A stretch of 13,586 nucleotides of DNA from positions 1 through 13,586 of the forward strand of contig JAGLBH010000030.1 of assembly GCA_018260285.1 (NCBI GenBank), read 5' to 3'. Position 1 is the first letter of the stretch, and each line of letters begins with the position of its first letter. The stretch is from Arthrobacter sp. GTDB lineage: Bacteria > Actinomycetota > Actinomycetes > Actinomycetales > Micrococcaceae. Position numbers and translations under genes: made by a program. A model generated the notes under the pieces. That model did no database searches. It worked only from the letters and a program-made list of their open reading frames with translations, and had not been told where the DNA came from. Shown piece by piece: positions 1-8,882 of this stretch.

Positions 1-3000
1 CGATCCCGTGGGCTGCTTCCCCCGCTGGCCGCGCTTGGCCGCGTTGAGATGGGCCTGCATGGCGGCGGGGTCCACGCTCGCGGCGATGGCCGTGCGGACC
101 TGCGGCGCGAGGCGGTCCTGGAGGCCCTGAAGGTCCAGCGACTCCTCGAGCATCTCCCCGCGGGCGTTGAGCACCCGATAGGTCATGCGAAGGTGTGCGG
201 GAATCGTCTCCCAGCCGAAGGCGTCCGGGGAGACGACGTGCCCCTTGAGACGCCGCAGCGTGAGCGCCAGCGACTCGGCGAGGTCGTCCTGCGCCGGGTC
301 GAAGTCCTCCGAGAGGCGGGCGAGCGCCTGCCGGGCCACGTCGGGGGCCGGGACGAAGTGCTTGCGGTCCGCCTTGGGCAGGGACTTGATGAGGGCGGTG
401 ACGAGCTCCTCCCTCAGGCCCGGGATGAGCCACCGGAAGGGACGCTCGGTGAGCTGGTTGAGAATGACGACGGGCACGTGGACCGTCACGCCGTCCGCCG
501 GGTTGGGTGCCGCCCCGGGGGCGACCGGGTGGAAGACGTAGCTGAGGTCCAGGTCCACCGAGCCCCAGGGCCAGGTCTTGGGGAAGTCGGCCTCGTTGAG
601 CTCGTCGGCCGCGTCGCTCGCCGCGAAGTCCCGGTCGAGGTTGAGCAGCTCGGGGTCCGTGCGGGAGGCCTGCTTCCACCAGGAGTCGAAGTGCCGCTGG
701 GAGACGACCTTCGGCCCGATCCGCTCGTCGTAGAAGGCGAAGAGCGCCTCGTCGTCGATCTTGAGGTCGGCCCGGCGGGAGCGGGTCTCGAGGTCCTCGA
801 GATCGGCGAGGATCGCCTTGTTGTGGTGGAAGAACTTGTGGTGCGTCTGCCAGTCGCCCTCGACGAGCGCGTGGCGGATGAAGAGGTCACGGGCCACGAC
901 GGGCTGGACGGTGCCGAAGTTGATGCGGCGCTGGGCCACGAGGGTCACCCCGTAGATCGTGACCTTCTCATAGGCCATGACGGCGCCCTGCTTGCGGGAC
1001 CAGTGCGGCTCGGAGTACTGGCGCTTGACGAGGTGCGGCGCGATTTCCTCGACCCACTCGGGCTTGATCTGCGCCGCGGTGCGAGCCCAGAGGCGGCTCG
1101 TCTCCACGAGCTCGGCGGCCATGACGAACTCGGGCTTCTTCTTGAAGAGCGCGCTGCCGGGGAAGACGTTGAAGCGGATGCCGCGGGCGCCCGCGTAGTC
1201 TCGCTTGGAGTCGTCCCAGACGCCGATCTGGCCCAGGAGGCCCACGAGCATGGACTGGTGAATCGCGTCCTCGCGCCCGGCGGCGTCGATGGGCCCGGCC
1301 GGCACGCTGAGCTTGATCTGCCGCAGGATCTTGTGGAGCTGGCTCACGAGATCCTGCCATTCGCGAACGCGGAGGTAGTTGATGTGCTCCGACTTGCAGA
1401 GGCGGCGGAAGGCGCTCGAGGAGAGCTCGTCCTGCTTCTCCTGGAGGTAGGTCCAGAGGTTGAGAATGCCCATGAAGTCGGACTTCTCGTCGATGAATCG
1501 CCTGTGGAGCGCGGTGGCCTTCTCCTTGAGCTTCTCGTCCTGGCTCGGGCGCTCGCGGGGGTCCTGGATGGAGAGGGCGGCCGTCAGCACCGCCACTTCC
1601 CGCAGCGCTCCGCGCGTGTGCGCCTCGATGACCATGCGGCCGAGCCGCGGGTCCAGCGGGATGCGGGAGAGCTGCCGACCGAGCGGGGTGAGCTCGCCCG
1701 AGGGCTGGAGCGCGCCGAGCTCGGTGAGCAGGGCCACGCCGTCGGAGATCGCCCGGGAGGCGGGCGGCTGGACGAACGGAAAGGCCGCGACCTCGCGGGC
1801 TCCGCGGGCGACGCCGACGCTGGCCATCTGGAGGATGACCGCCGCGAGGTTCGTGCGGAGGATCTCCGGGTCCGTGAACTCGGGGCGGGAGGCGAAGTCC
1901 TCTTCGGAGTACAGGCGAATCGCGATGCCGTCGCTCACACGGCCCGACCGGCCCGAGCGCTGGTTGGCGCTTGCCTGGCTGATGCGCTCGATCGGCAGGC
2001 GCTGGACCTTGGTCCTGGGGGAGTAGCGGGAGATGCGGGCCGTGCCCGTGTCGATGACGTACTTGATGCCCGGCACCGTGAGGGAGGTCTCCGCGACGTT
2101 GGTCGCCAGGATGATGCGCGGCTTGCCGGAGGGCTTGAAGATCTGGGACTGCTCGGCGAGGGAGAGGCGCGCGTAGAGCGGCAGCACCTGGGTGCCCGCG
2201 AGGCGGCGGCTGCGCTCGATGTGCCCCTCGAGCATCTGGGCAGCCTCGCGGATCTCCCGCTCGCCCGAGAAGAAGATGAGGATATCGCCCGGGGCCTCCT
2301 GGGAGAGCTCGTCGACGGCGTCGCGCACGCCCTCGAGCGGGTCGCGGTCGTCTTCGAGCTCGTCGTCAAGCTCCTCGTCCTGATCGGCGACGAGCGGCCG
2401 GTACCGGATCTCCACGGGGAAGGTGCGCCCCGAGACCTCGATGATGGGAGCGGGAGTCGGGTTTCCGCCGTCGTCCTTGACCTCGGAAGCGAAGTGGGCG
2501 GCGAAGCGCTCCGGGTCGATCGTCGCGGAGGTGATGACGAGCTTGAGGTCCGGCCGCTGGGTGAGGATGCGGCGGAGGTAGCCCAGGAGGAAGTCGATGT
2601 TGAGGCTGCGCTCGTGGGCCTCGTCGATGATGATGGCGCCGTAGCGGGAAAGCAGGGGGTCGTGCTGGATCTCGGCGAGGAGGATGCCGTCGGTCATGAG
2701 CTTGATGCGCGTCTCGCGCGTGGACTCGTCCGTGAAGCGCACCTGGTAGCCGATGGTCTGGCCCAGCTTCTCGCCGAGCTCGTCCGCGATGCGCTCTGCG
2801 ACGGAGCGGGCGGCGATCCGTCGGGGCTGCGTGTGCCCGATGATGCGCGGCTTGCCGTTCGCCCCCGGCTCCGCAAGACCCAGCTCGAGGAGCATCTTCG
2901 GCAGCTGCGTGGTCTTGCCGGATCCGGTCTCGCCCGCGACGATGACGACCTGGTTCTCGCGAATGGCCTTCATGATGTCGTCGCGGCGCTGGGAGACGGG

Positions 3001-3027
3001 CAGGGAGGCGGGGTATGTGATGTTCAT
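1..3027 (-). CDS. hrpA: ATP-dependent RNA helicase HrpA (DEAH box), 3' end cut off by the window edge
   Basis: The minus-strand frame is open from an ATG at 3027-3025 to base 1, giving 1009 codons with no stop. The start MNITYPASLPVSQRRDDI matches actinobacterial HrpA. Visible superfamily 2 motifs are Walker A GETGSGKT (residues 32-39), motif Ia TQPRR (66-70), DEAH (135-138), SAT (167-169) and motif VI QASANQRSGRSGR (351-363). Helicase-associated winged-helix/ratchet segments follow at about 380-500, an OB-fold-like segment at about 600-690, and the DUF3418 region typical of long HrpA proteins from about 705. The family is usually about 1300 aa, so roughly 300 C-terminal residues lie outside the window. 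Known role: cytoplasmic NTP-dependent RNA helicase, shown in E. coli to rescue collided ribosomes. It is not clearly co-transcribed with the upstream tRNA, because a terminator lies between them. No strong Shine-Dalgarno precedes the ATG; a TAGACT -10-like box suggests a very short leader. Confidence 0.96.
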   Translation of the reverse strand, partial: MNITYPASLPVSQRRDDIMKAIRENQVVIVAGETGSGKTTQLPKMLLELGLAEPGANGKPRIIGHTQPRRIAARSVAERIADELGEKLGQTIGYQVRFTDESTRETRIKLMTDGILLAEIQHDPLLSRYGAIIIDEAHERSLNIDFLLGYLRRILTQRPDLKLVITSATIDPERFAAHFASEVKDDGGNPTPAPIIEVSGRTFPVEIRYRPLVADQDEELDDELEDDRDPLEGVRDAVDELSQEAPGDILIFFSGEREIREAAQMLEGHIERSRRLAGTQVLPLYARLSLAEQSQIFKPSGKPRIILATNVAETSLTVPGIKYVIDTGTARISRYSPRTKVQRLPIERISQASANQRSGRSGRVSDGIAIRLYSEEDFASRPEFTDPEILRTNLAAVILQMASVGVARGAREVAAFPFVQPPASRAISDGVALLTELGALQPSGELTPLGRQLSRIPLDPRLGRMVIEAHTRGALREVAVLTAALSIQDPRERPSQDEKLKEKATALHRRFIDEKSDFMGILNLWTYLQEKQDELSSSAFRRLCKSEHINYLRVREWQDLVSQLHKILRQIKLSVPAGPIDAAGREDAIHQSMLVGLLGQIGVWDDSKRDYAGARGIRFNVFPGSALFKKKPEFVMAAELVETSRLWARTAAQIKPEWVEEIAPHLVKRQYSEPHWSRKQGAVMAYEKVTIYGVTLVAQRRINFGTVQPVVARDLFIRHALVEGDWQTHHKFFHHNKAILADLEDLETRSRRADLKIDDEALFAFYDERIGPKVVSQRHFDSWWKQASRTDPELLNLDRDFAASDAADELNEADFPKTWPWGSVDLDLSYVFHPVAPGAAPNPADGVTVHVPVVILNQLTERPFRWLIPGLREELVTALIKSLPKADRKHFVPAPDVARQALARLSEDFDPAQDDLAESLALTLRRLKGHVVSPDAFGWETIPAHLRMTYRVLNARGEMLEESLDLQGLQDRLAPQVRTAIAASVDPAAMQAHLNAAKRGQRGKQPTGS

Positions 3028-3038
3028 GGTTGATCCCG

Positions 3039-3044
3039 AGTCTA
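3039..3044 (-). promoter_or_regulatory. Candidate -10 box for hrpA
   Basis: On the minus strand this reads TAGACT, a good match to the actinobacterial TANNNT -10 consensus. It ends 11 nt before the hrpA ATG. Transcription starting about 7 nt downstream would leave a leader of only about 5 nt, which agrees with the lack of a clear Shine-Dalgarno site. I see no convincing -35 element, which is common in actinobacteria. Prediction only. Confidence 0.35.
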
Positions 3045-3111
3045 CCGAGGAGGAGCGGGGCAGCGCTGAGGAACGGGCGGATGCAGCGAGCAGGGCGCCG
3101 CACCTGATGCG

Positions 3112-3155
3112 AAAAGCCCCCGCCCGGCCAGTGCTGACACTGGCGGGGCGGGGGC
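3112..3155 (-). terminator. Intrinsic terminator of the tRNA-Arg unit
   Basis: Bases 3116-3133 and 3138-3155 form an 18-bp stem with a single G-G mismatch (3126 against 3145) and a CTGA tetraloop (3134-3137). On the minus strand the stem is followed directly by TTTT (complement of 3112-3115), the normal layout of a factor-independent terminator just after the tRNA. The plus-strand side is followed by TTCTTTC, so it could also stop opposing transcripts. It separates the tRNA transcript from hrpA. Confidence 0.9.
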
Positions 3156-3163
3156 TTCTTTCG

Positions 3164-3236
3164 TGCCCGCGATAGGATTCGAACCTACGGCCTTCTGCTC
3201 CGGAGGCAGACGCTCTATCCCCTGAGCTACGCGGGC
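3164..3236 (-). tRNA. tRNA-Arg, anticodon CCG (reads CGG)
   Basis: The minus strand folds as a canonical 73-nt cloverleaf. The acceptor stem is GCCCGCG/CGCGGGC with discriminator A73. The D stem is GCTC/GAGC, the anticodon stem TCTGC/GCAGA with loop CTCCGGA, and the T arm GTAGG-TTCGAAT-CCTAT with one G-U pair. The anticodon CCG falls at tRNA positions 34-36, complement of 3201-3203, making it an arginine tRNA for CGG. The 3' CCA is not encoded (the next bases are CGA), so it must be added by tRNA nucleotidyltransferase. The gene has its own -10-like box upstream and a strong terminator downstream, so it is probably monocistronic. It lies divergent to argS, whose product charges it. Confidence 0.97.
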
Positions 3237-3260
3237 GGGGGCATCACAGATGCACACATG

Positions 3261-3269
3261 AGCCTAGCA
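3261..3269 (-). promoter_or_regulatory. Candidate extended -10 promoter for tRNA-Arg
   Basis: Read on the minus strand this is TGCTAGGCT, an extended -10 (TGN-TANNNT) of the form common in actinobacteria. Its distance to the tRNA 5' end at 3236 would give a leader of about 18 nt, to be removed by RNase P. No TTGACA-like -35 stands out at 16-19 nt spacing; the AT-rich stretch 3286-3291 lies there. Confidence 0.45.
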
Positions 3270-3309
3270 GGATTGGGCAGGGAAGTAATAACCGGCGTCG
3301 CCACCCGCC

Positions 3310-3315
3310 TAGAAT
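3310..3315 (+). promoter_or_regulatory. Candidate -10 box for argS (probable leaderless mRNA)
   Basis: TAGAAT ends 7 nt before the argS GTG at 3323, so transcription would start at or next to the first base of the start codon. Only a weak AGGG lies between them. This spacing is the usual signature of leaderless transcripts in actinobacteria. The -35 region is not recognisable. This box would drive argS and, by read-through, lysA and perhaps the threonine genes. Confidence 0.5.
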
Positions 3316-3322
3316 AGGGATC

Positions 3323-4972
3323 GTGACTCCAGAACAGCTTGCCTCCGCCCTGACCTCCGCTCTCCAGTCCTCCCACGCAGCCGGTGACTTCACCCTGCCG
3401 GAGGGAAACGAGATCCCCGCAGTCACGGTGGAGCGACCGAAATCCCGCGACCACGGGGACTGGGCCACCAACATCGCCATGCAGCTCGGCAAGAAGGCGG
3501 GCATGAGCCCCCGCGCGTTCGCCGAGCTCCTCGTGACCCGCTTCGAGACGATCGAAGGGGTCTCCTCTGTGGAGATCGCCGGCCCCGGGTTCATTAACCT
3601 CCGCCTGGACGCCGCCTCCACCGGCCAGCTGGCTCTCGCCATCGTCGAGGCGGGGGAGGCCTACGGACGGAACGAGGCCCTCGCAGGCCAGGTCATCAAC
3701 GTCGAGTTCGTCTCCGCGAACCCCACGGGCCCGCTGCACATCGGCCACACGCGCTGGGCAGCCCTCGGCGACGCCCTCGGCCGCGTCCTCTCCGCCGCAG
3801 GCGCAGAGGTCACCCGCGAGTACTACATCAACGACGCCGGCAGCCAGATGAACGTCTTCGCCTCCTCCATCCTCGCCCGCCTCAAGGGCCAGGACGTGCC
3901 CGAGGGCGGCTACCCCGGCGCCTACGTTCAGGAGCTGGCCGATCAGATCAAGGCCAGCCACCCCGCCGTCCTCGAGCTGACGGACGAGGCCGCCCTGCCC
4001 GTGCTTCGCGCCGAGGGCTACGAGCTGCAGATGAAGGACATCAAGGACACCCTCGCGGACTTCAACGTCACCTTCGACACGTACTTCAGCGAGTCCGTCC
4101 TCCACGACACCGGGGCGATCGACCAGGCCGTTGCCCGCCTCCGCGAGCAGGGACACGTGTACGACGCCGACGGCGCCGTCTGGCTGAAGACCACCGACTT
4201 CACGGATGACAAGGACCGCGTTCTCATCCGCGCCAACGGCGAGCCCACCTACTTCGCCGCCGATGCCGCGTACTACCTCTCCAAGAAGGACCGCGGCTAC
4301 GACCAGAAGATCTACCTCCTCGGCGCGGACCACCACGGCTACATCGGCCGCCTCAAGGCCATCTCCTCCGCCGCGGGCGACGACGCGAGCCGCAACATCG
4401 AGATCCTCATCGGCCAGCTCATCAGCGTCAACGGGGCCCGCCTGTCCAAGCGCGCCGGCAACATCATCGAGCTCAAGGACCTCGTCGAGTGGCTCGGCAC
4501 GGATGCCCTCCGCTACTCGCTCGCCCGGTTCCCGGCAGACTCGCCCATGACGATCGACCCGGAGATCCTGCGCTCGCGGACCAACGACAACCCGGTCTTC
4601 TACGTGCAGTACGCCCACGCGCGCTCCTGCTCGGCGACGGCGAAGGCCGAGGCCGCCGGCGTCACGCGCTCGAACTTCGACCCGGCCCAGCTCGACTCCG
4701 CCGGGGACGAGGCCCTCCTCGCAACGCTCAGCCAGTTCCCGGCCGTCGTGGCCGAGGCGGCCCAGTTCCGCGAGCCGCACCGCGTGGCCCGCTATCTTGA
4801 GACCCTCGCGGGCACGTACCACTCGTGGTACGCGGACAACCGCATCGCGCCGCGGGCGGACGAGTCGATCGAGGCCTCCCACCATGCGCGCCGCTACCTC
4901 AACGACGCCACGACGCAGGTTCTGGCCAACGGCCTGGCGCTCCTCGGCGTCTCTGCCCCGGAAAAGATGTGA
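3323..4972 (+). CDS. argS: Arginyl-tRNA synthetase (class I)
   Basis: The 549-residue product charges tRNA-Arg with arginine using ATP, in the cytoplasm. The N-terminal ArgRS-specific additional domain occupies about residues 1-110 (SRDHGDWATNIAMQL at 41-55). The class I HIGH motif is at 139-142 within ANPTGPLHIGH. The KMSK-equivalent is the degenerate RLSK at 373-376, followed by RAGN. The DALR-type anticodon-binding domain follows from about residue 430, and the protein ends in the typical LGVSAPEKM. Length is normal for the family. The GTG start is supported by the N-terminal match and by the -10 box 7 nt upstream. The stop TGA overlaps the proposed lysA GTG (GTGA). An argS-lysA pair is known as an operon in Corynebacterium glutamicum. 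The divergent neighbour is a tRNA-Arg gene. Confidence 0.97.
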   Translation: MTPEQLASALTSALQSSHAAGDFTLPEGNEIPAVTVERPKSRDHGDWATNIAMQLGKKAGMSPRAFAELLVTRFETIEGVSSVEIAGPGFINLRLDAASTGQLALAIVEAGEAYGRNEALAGQVINVEFVSANPTGPLHIGHTRWAALGDALGRVLSAAGAEVTREYYINDAGSQMNVFASSILARLKGQDVPEGGYPGAYVQELADQIKASHPAVLELTDEAALPVLRAEGYELQMKDIKDTLADFNVTFDTYFSESVLHDTGAIDQAVARLREQGHVYDADGAVWLKTTDFTDDKDRVLIRANGEPTYFAADAAYYLSKKDRGYDQKIYLLGADHHGYIGRLKAISSAAGDDASRNIEILIGQLISVNGARLSKRAGNIIELKDLVEWLGTDALRYSLARFPADSPMTIDPEILRSRTNDNPVFYVQYAHARSCSATAKAEAAGVTRSNFDPAQLDSAGDEALLATLSQFPAVVAEAAQFREPHRVARYLETLAGTYHSWYADNRIAPRADESIEASHHARRYLNDATTQVLANGLALLGVSAPEKM

Positions 4973-6405
4973 GTCCTGTGACCCCAGCCCAGCCGCACCC
5001 CCTGGCCCCCGAGTGGCTCTCGCTCCCTGAGGACGCCAACGCGCTGAGGCCCGACGAATGGGCGTCGGACGTCCAGCGCGGCGAGGACGGCGAGCTGACC
5101 GTGGCCGGCGTCGGCGTCCGGGCCCTGGCGGAGGAGTTCGGCACGCCGCTCTTCGTCATGAGCGAGGCCGACTTCCGCCTGCGCGCCCGCACCTTCCGCG
5201 AGGCCTTCTCCCAGGCCTTCCGGGAGATCGGCACCGAGGCGGACGTGTTCTACGCGGGCAAGGCGTTCCTCTGCACCTCCGTGGTGCGCTGGGCCGCTGA
5301 GGAGGGCCTCAACCTCGACACGTGCTCGGCGGGGGAGATGCTCGTGGGCCAGCGCGGCGGCATGCCGGGGGAGCGCATGGGTCTGCACGGCAACAACAAG
5401 TCCCGCGCGGAGATCGCCCGCGCTCTGGACTTCGGCCTGTCCCGCATCGTCACGGACTCCCTCGCGGAGCTCGCGCTCGTGGAGGAGGTCGCCGCGTCCA
5501 AGGGCGTCACGGCCCCCGTCATGCTGCGCCTCAAGCCCGGCGTCCACGCGCACACCCACGAGGCGATCTCCACGGCCCACGAGGACCAGAAGTTCGGCCT
5601 GTCCATGGTGGCCGAGGACGGCGACCGGCGGAGCGAGGCCCATGAGGCCGCCGCCCGGGCCCACGCGAGCGAGCACCTGGAGCTCCTGGGGGTCCACGCC
5701 CATGTGGGCTCCCAGATCTTCGAGCCCACGGGCTTCGAGCTCACCGCAGAGAAGCTCCTGACCTTCCTCGGCGAGTTCCGCGACGAGCACGGCGTCGAGC
5801 TGCCCGAGCTCGACCTCGGCGGCGGCTACGGCATCGCCTACACCGAGGCCGACGCCCCCAAGGCCGCCCTGGATCTGGCCCGCGCGAGCGCCGCCGTCGT
5901 CCAGCGCGTCTGCTCTGCGCTGAGCCTCACCGTGCCCCGCATCTCGATCGAGCCGGGGCGCGCGATCGTGGGAAGCACGACCTTCACTCTCTACGAGGCC
6001 GGGACCATCAAGGACGTGAGGGTCGACGACGCCGGCCGCTCGGCGCTGCGCCGCTATGTCGCGGTGGACGGCGGCATGAGCGACAACCCGCGCCCGGTGC
6101 TCTACGACGCGGACTACAGCGCCGTGCTGGCGAGCCGCTCGTCTCAGGATGCGGGCATGCTGAGCCGCGTTGTTGGCAAACACTGCGAGTCCGGCGACAT
6201 AGTGGTGAAAGACGTCTATCTGCCTGCCGATGTGCGGGCCGGGGACCTTCTGGCAGTGCCTGGCACCGGCGCCTACTGCTGGGCGCTGTCGAGCAACTAC
6301 AACTACCTGACGCGCCCCGCTGTGGCAGCTGTGGCGGATGGGCGGGCGCGCCTCATTGTGCGCCGCGAGACGGAAGAGGATCTTCTCTCCCGCGATCTCG
6401 GCTGA
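4969..6405 (+). CDS. lysA: Diaminopimelate decarboxylase
   Basis: This PLP enzyme decarboxylates meso-diaminopimelate to L-lysine, the last step of lysine synthesis. The fold is an alanine-racemase-type barrel plus a C-terminal beta domain. Counting from GTG 4969 (478 aa), the PLP lysine is K98 (FYAGKAF) and a conserved histidine is H245 (GVHAHVGSQI). The glycine-rich phosphate loop GGGYG is at 284-288 and EPGR at 328-331. The active-site cysteine contributed across the dimer is C406 (GKHCESGD), and GDLLAVPGTGAY follows near the C terminus. The start is uncertain. GTG 4969 makes a 4-nt GTGA overlap with argS and has GGA 6 nt upstream; GTG 4978 in the same frame would give 475 aa. An in-frame upstream extension to 4825 lies inside argS and is unlikely. 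It is probably translationally coupled to argS. Confidence 0.95.
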   Translation: MSPVTPAQPHPLAPEWLSLPEDANALRPDEWASDVQRGEDGELTVAGVGVRALAEEFGTPLFVMSEADFRLRARTFREAFSQAFREIGTEADVFYAGKAFLCTSVVRWAAEEGLNLDTCSAGEMLVGQRGGMPGERMGLHGNNKSRAEIARALDFGLSRIVTDSLAELALVEEVAASKGVTAPVMLRLKPGVHAHTHEAISTAHEDQKFGLSMVAEDGDRRSEAHEAAARAHASEHLELLGVHAHVGSQIFEPTGFELTAEKLLTFLGEFRDEHGVELPELDLGGGYGIAYTEADAPKAALDLARASAAVVQRVCSALSLTVPRISIEPGRAIVGSTTFTLYEAGTIKDVRVDDAGRSALRRYVAVDGGMSDNPRPVLYDADYSAVLASRSSQDAGMLSRVVGKHCESGDIVVKDVYLPADVRAGDLLAVPGTGAYCWALSSNYNYLTRPAVAAVADGRARLIVRRETEEDLLSRDLG

Positions 6406-6453
6406 GGCCGGCGCCGCCCTGCCTGCACGACCCCCCTGTGAAGAAAGTTGGAC

Positions 6454-7767
6454 ATGGTCACTTCGGTCAAATCCCTCGGTGTTGCTCTCCTGGGCTGCGG
6501 AACGGTCGGGGGTGAAGTCGCCCGCATTCTGACGCAGGACGCGGAGGAGCTCACCTCTCGCTGCGGGGCGCGCCTGGAGCTCATCGGCGTCGGCGTCCGG
6601 GACACGGCCGCGGACCGCGGCCCCCACGTTGACCGGAGCCTCATCACGGATGACCTCGCCGGTCTCGTGGAGCGGGCGGATGTGGTCATCGAGCTCATGG
6701 GCGGCCTCGAGCCTGCCGGCTCTCTCATCGAGTCTGCCCTTCGGGCGGGAAAGACCGTCATCTCCGCGAACAAGGCGCTCATCGCGGAGCGGCTGGCCGA
6801 GCTCTCGACCGCCGCGGCCGAGTCCAGGGTGCAGTTCTCCTACGAGGCCGCCGTCGCCGGAGCCATCCCCATTCTTCGCCCCATCCGGGACTCCCTCGCC
6901 GGGGACCGGATCACCTCCGTCATGGGCATCGTCAACGGCACGACCAACTACATTCTCGACGCGATGGACTCCACGGGAGCCTCCTTCGAGGATGCCCTCG
7001 CCAAGGCTCAGGAGCTCGGCTACGCCGAGGCTGACCCCACGGCAGACGTCGAGGGGCACGACGCCGCCGCCAAGGCCGCGATCCTGGCCTCGCTCAGCCT
7101 GCACACGGCGTTCCCGCTCTCCGAGGTGTACACCGAGGGGATCACCCGGGTCACGGCGGAGGACATCGCCTCGGCCCGCGCGGCAGGGTACGTCATCAAG
7201 TTCCTCGCGATCGTCGAGCGCGTGGAGAAGGACGGCGAGGACTTCGCCGCGGTGCGCGTTCACCCCACGCTGCTGCCGGACACCCACCCGCTGGCCTCCG
7301 TGCGCGGCGCGTACAACGCCGTCTACGTCGAGGCGGAGAACGCCGGGTCGCTCATGTTCATGGGCCAGGGCGCCGGCGGGGCTCCGACGGCCTCGGCCGT
7401 CATGGGGGACGTCATCTCGTCGGTGCGCCGCGTCGTCGCCGGAGGCCCGGGCCGCACGGAGACGCCCACGTGCGTCGTCACGTCCCTGCCCCACTCCCTC
7501 GCGGAGACCCGCTATTCCATCGCCGTGACGGTCGAGGACCGCCCGGGCGTGCTCGAGCAGATCGCCCGCGTCTTCTCGACGCACAGCCAGTCGATCGAGT
7601 CGATGAGCCAGTCGCTCGTCACGGACGGCGAAGGATCCGGAGCCGCCGTGCTGCGGATCATCACCCATACCGGCGCCGAGGGCGACCTGCGGGCCACGGT
7701 GGAGGACATCCACTCGCTGCCCGCCGTCATCCGCAAGCCCACATTCATGCGCGTAGGAGGAAACTGA
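6454..7767 (+). CDS. hom: Homoserine dehydrogenase with C-terminal ACT domain
   Basis: It reduces L-aspartate semialdehyde to L-homoserine with NAD(P)H, the branch point toward threonine and methionine. The 437-aa monofunctional form has an N-terminal Rossmann fold with GCGTVG at 14-19. The catalytic and substrate-binding domain carries NGTTNY at 161-166 and [18 protein letters not shown] at 190-207, including the conserved acidic residues and K207. A C-terminal ACT domain begins near residue 354 ([20 protein letters not shown]) and is the usual site of threonine feedback inhibition in actinobacterial Hom. ATG 6454 is chosen because the purine-rich AAGAAAG (6441-6447) sits 6 nt upstream; an in-frame TTG at 6448 overlaps that spacing. 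It lies 48 nt after lysA and 2 nt before thrC, in one apparent operon. Confidence 0.96.
   Translation: MVTSVKSLGVALLGCGTVGGEVARILTQDAEELTSRCGARLELIGVGVRDTAADRGPHVDRSLITDDLAGLVERADVVIELMGGLEPAGSLIESALRAGKTVISANKALIAERLAELSTAAAESRVQFSYEAAVAGAIPILRPIRDSLAGDRITSVMGIVNGTTNYILDAMDSTGASFEDALAKAQELGYAEADPTADVEGHDAAAKAAILASLSLHTAFPLSEVYTEGITRVTAEDIASARAAGYVIKFLAIVERVEKDGEDFAAVRVHPTLLPDTHPLASVRGAYNAVYVEAENAGSLMFMGQGAGGAPTASAVMGDVISSVRRVVAGGPGRTETPTCVVTSLPHSLAETRYSIAVTVEDRPGVLEQIARVFSTHSQSIESMSQSLVTDGEGSGAAVLRIITHTGAEGDLRATVEDIHSLPAVIRKPTFMRVGGN
7755..7760 (+). promoter_or_regulatory. Strong Shine-Dalgarno site for thrC, inside the end of hom
   Basis: AGGAGG lies 9 nt before the thrC ATG and within the last codons of hom. 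It is the only full consensus Shine-Dalgarno site noticed in the window. It fixes the thrC start at 7770 and argues that thrC is translated at a high rate from the hom message. Confidence 0.85.
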
Positions 7768-7769
7768 CC

Positions 7770-8870
7770 ATGGCACACGTCTGGCGCGGAGTGATCCGCG
7801 AGTATTTCGATCGGCTCCCGGTCACGGAGTCCACCCGCATCATCACGCTGGGGGAGGGCGGCACCCCGCTCATCGAGGCGCCCAAGCTCTCGGAGCACAC
7901 GGGCAACCGGGTCTTCCTCAAGTTCGAGGGCATGAACCCCACGGGCTCCTTCAAGGACCGCGGCATGACGATGGCCATGACGAGCGCCGTGGAGAACGGG
8001 GCCAAGGCCGTGGTCTGCGCGTCGACGGGCAACACGTCCGCCGCGGCGGCCGCGTATGCCGCCCAGGCCGGCATCACGTGCGCTGTCCTCGTGCCGAACG
8101 GCAAGATCTCCCTCGGCAAGATGTCCCAGGCCATCGCGCACGGAGCGCAGCTCATCCAGGTGGAGGGCAACTTCGACGACTGCCTGACGATCGCCCGCAA
8201 GCTCTCCGAGAACTACCCGGCGTACCTCGTCAACTCCGTCAACCCGGCCCGCATCGAGGGGCAGAAGACCGCGTCCTTCGAGGTCGTCGACCTCCTCGGG
8301 GACGCGCCGGACTACCACTTCCTCCCCGTCGGCAACGCGGGCAACATCACGGCCTACTGGAAGGGCTACAAGGAGTACGCGCAGGAGTACACGACGCGCT
8401 CCGGCGAGGTCCTTCCCGCCGTCTCCACGAAGCTGCCCAAGATGATGGGCTTCCAGGCCGCGGGCGCCGCACCCCTCGTGGCAGGCCACCCGATCACCGA
8501 GCCAGAGACGATCGCCACGGCGATCCGCATCGGCAACCCGGCCACGTGGGGCGGGGCCATCGACGCGCGGGACGAGTCCGGCGGACTCATCGACTCCGTG
8601 ACGGACGAGGAGATCCTCGAGGCCCACCGCTGGCTCTCCTCGAAGGAGGGCGTGTTCGTCGAGCCCGCCTCCGCCGCGGGCGTGGCCGGCCTCCTCAAGC
8701 TGCACGCAGCGGGCCAGGGCCCGGTGGACTCCACGGTCGTCATCACGGTCACGGGCCACGGCCTCAAGGACCCCCAGTGGGCGCTCAAGTCCGCGGACGG
8801 CTCGGACGTCGAGCCCACGGTCGTCGAGAACGACGTCGTCCAGGTCGCCTCGGCCCTCGGCCTGGCCTAG
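7770..8870 (+). CDS. thrC: Threonine synthase
   Basis: This PLP-dependent fold-type II enzyme converts O-phospho-L-homoserine and water to L-threonine and phosphate, the last step of the pathway. The 366-aa length matches the short threonine synthase class of actinobacteria and Bacillus. The PLP Schiff-base lysine is K62 in [11 protein letters not shown]. The phosphate-binding loop GNAGN is at 188-192, and a conserved [13 protein letters not shown] segment follows the first motif. [11 protein letters not shown] and [11 protein letters not shown] lie near the C terminus. ATG 7770 is fixed by the AGGAGG site 9 nt upstream; frames extending farther upstream run through hom and are not credible. 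The gene sits 2 nt after hom and 12 nt before thrB, so the three genes are almost certainly co-transcribed. Confidence 0.97.
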   Translation: MAHVWRGVIREYFDRLPVTESTRIITLGEGGTPLIEAPKLSEHTGNRVFLKFEGMNPTGSFKDRGMTMAMTSAVENGAKAVVCASTGNTSAAAAAYAAQAGITCAVLVPNGKISLGKMSQAIAHGAQLIQVEGNFDDCLTIARKLSENYPAYLVNSVNPARIEGQKTASFEVVDLLGDAPDYHFLPVGNAGNITAYWKGYKEYAQEYTTRSGEVLPAVSTKLPKMMGFQAAGAAPLVAGHPITEPETIATAIRIGNPATWGGAIDARDESGGLIDSVTDEEILEAHRWLSSKEGVFVEPASAAGVAGLLKLHAAGQGPVDSTVVITVTGHGLKDPQWALKSADGSDVEPTVVENDVVQVASALGLA

Positions 8871-8882
8871 GGGCAGCCTCTC

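Noticed and set aside
49..3033. Open frame of 994 codons on the plus strand, antisense to hrpA
   Set aside because: It is codon-phase-aligned with hrpA. The hrpA codon choice avoids TAA, TAG and TGA in the opposite frame. The translation is a low-complexity Val/Leu/Gly/Asp/Arg series with no domain motifs, whereas the minus frame has every DEAH helicase motif.
3045..3111. Possible small gene between hrpA and the terminator
   Set aside because: Only the short gap holding the hrpA -10-like box is present. No start codon with a Shine-Dalgarno site and a plausible peptide was seen.
3042..3257. 71-codon minus-strand frame containing VAQGIERLPPEQKAVGSNPI
   Set aside because: This is the well-known false protein made by translating a tRNA-Arg gene and its terminator. 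The tRNA cloverleaf accounts for the sequence.
6448..6453. TTG at 6448 as the hom start
   Set aside because: It would place the purine-rich AAGAAAG directly against the start codon. ATG 6454 has a normal 6-nt spacing and a normal N terminus.
4894..7776. Open frame of 960 codons on the minus strand across lysA and hom
   Set aside because: It crosses two complete, motif-verified genes and shows the His/Arg/Gly/Val-rich composition of a GC-bias shadow frame.
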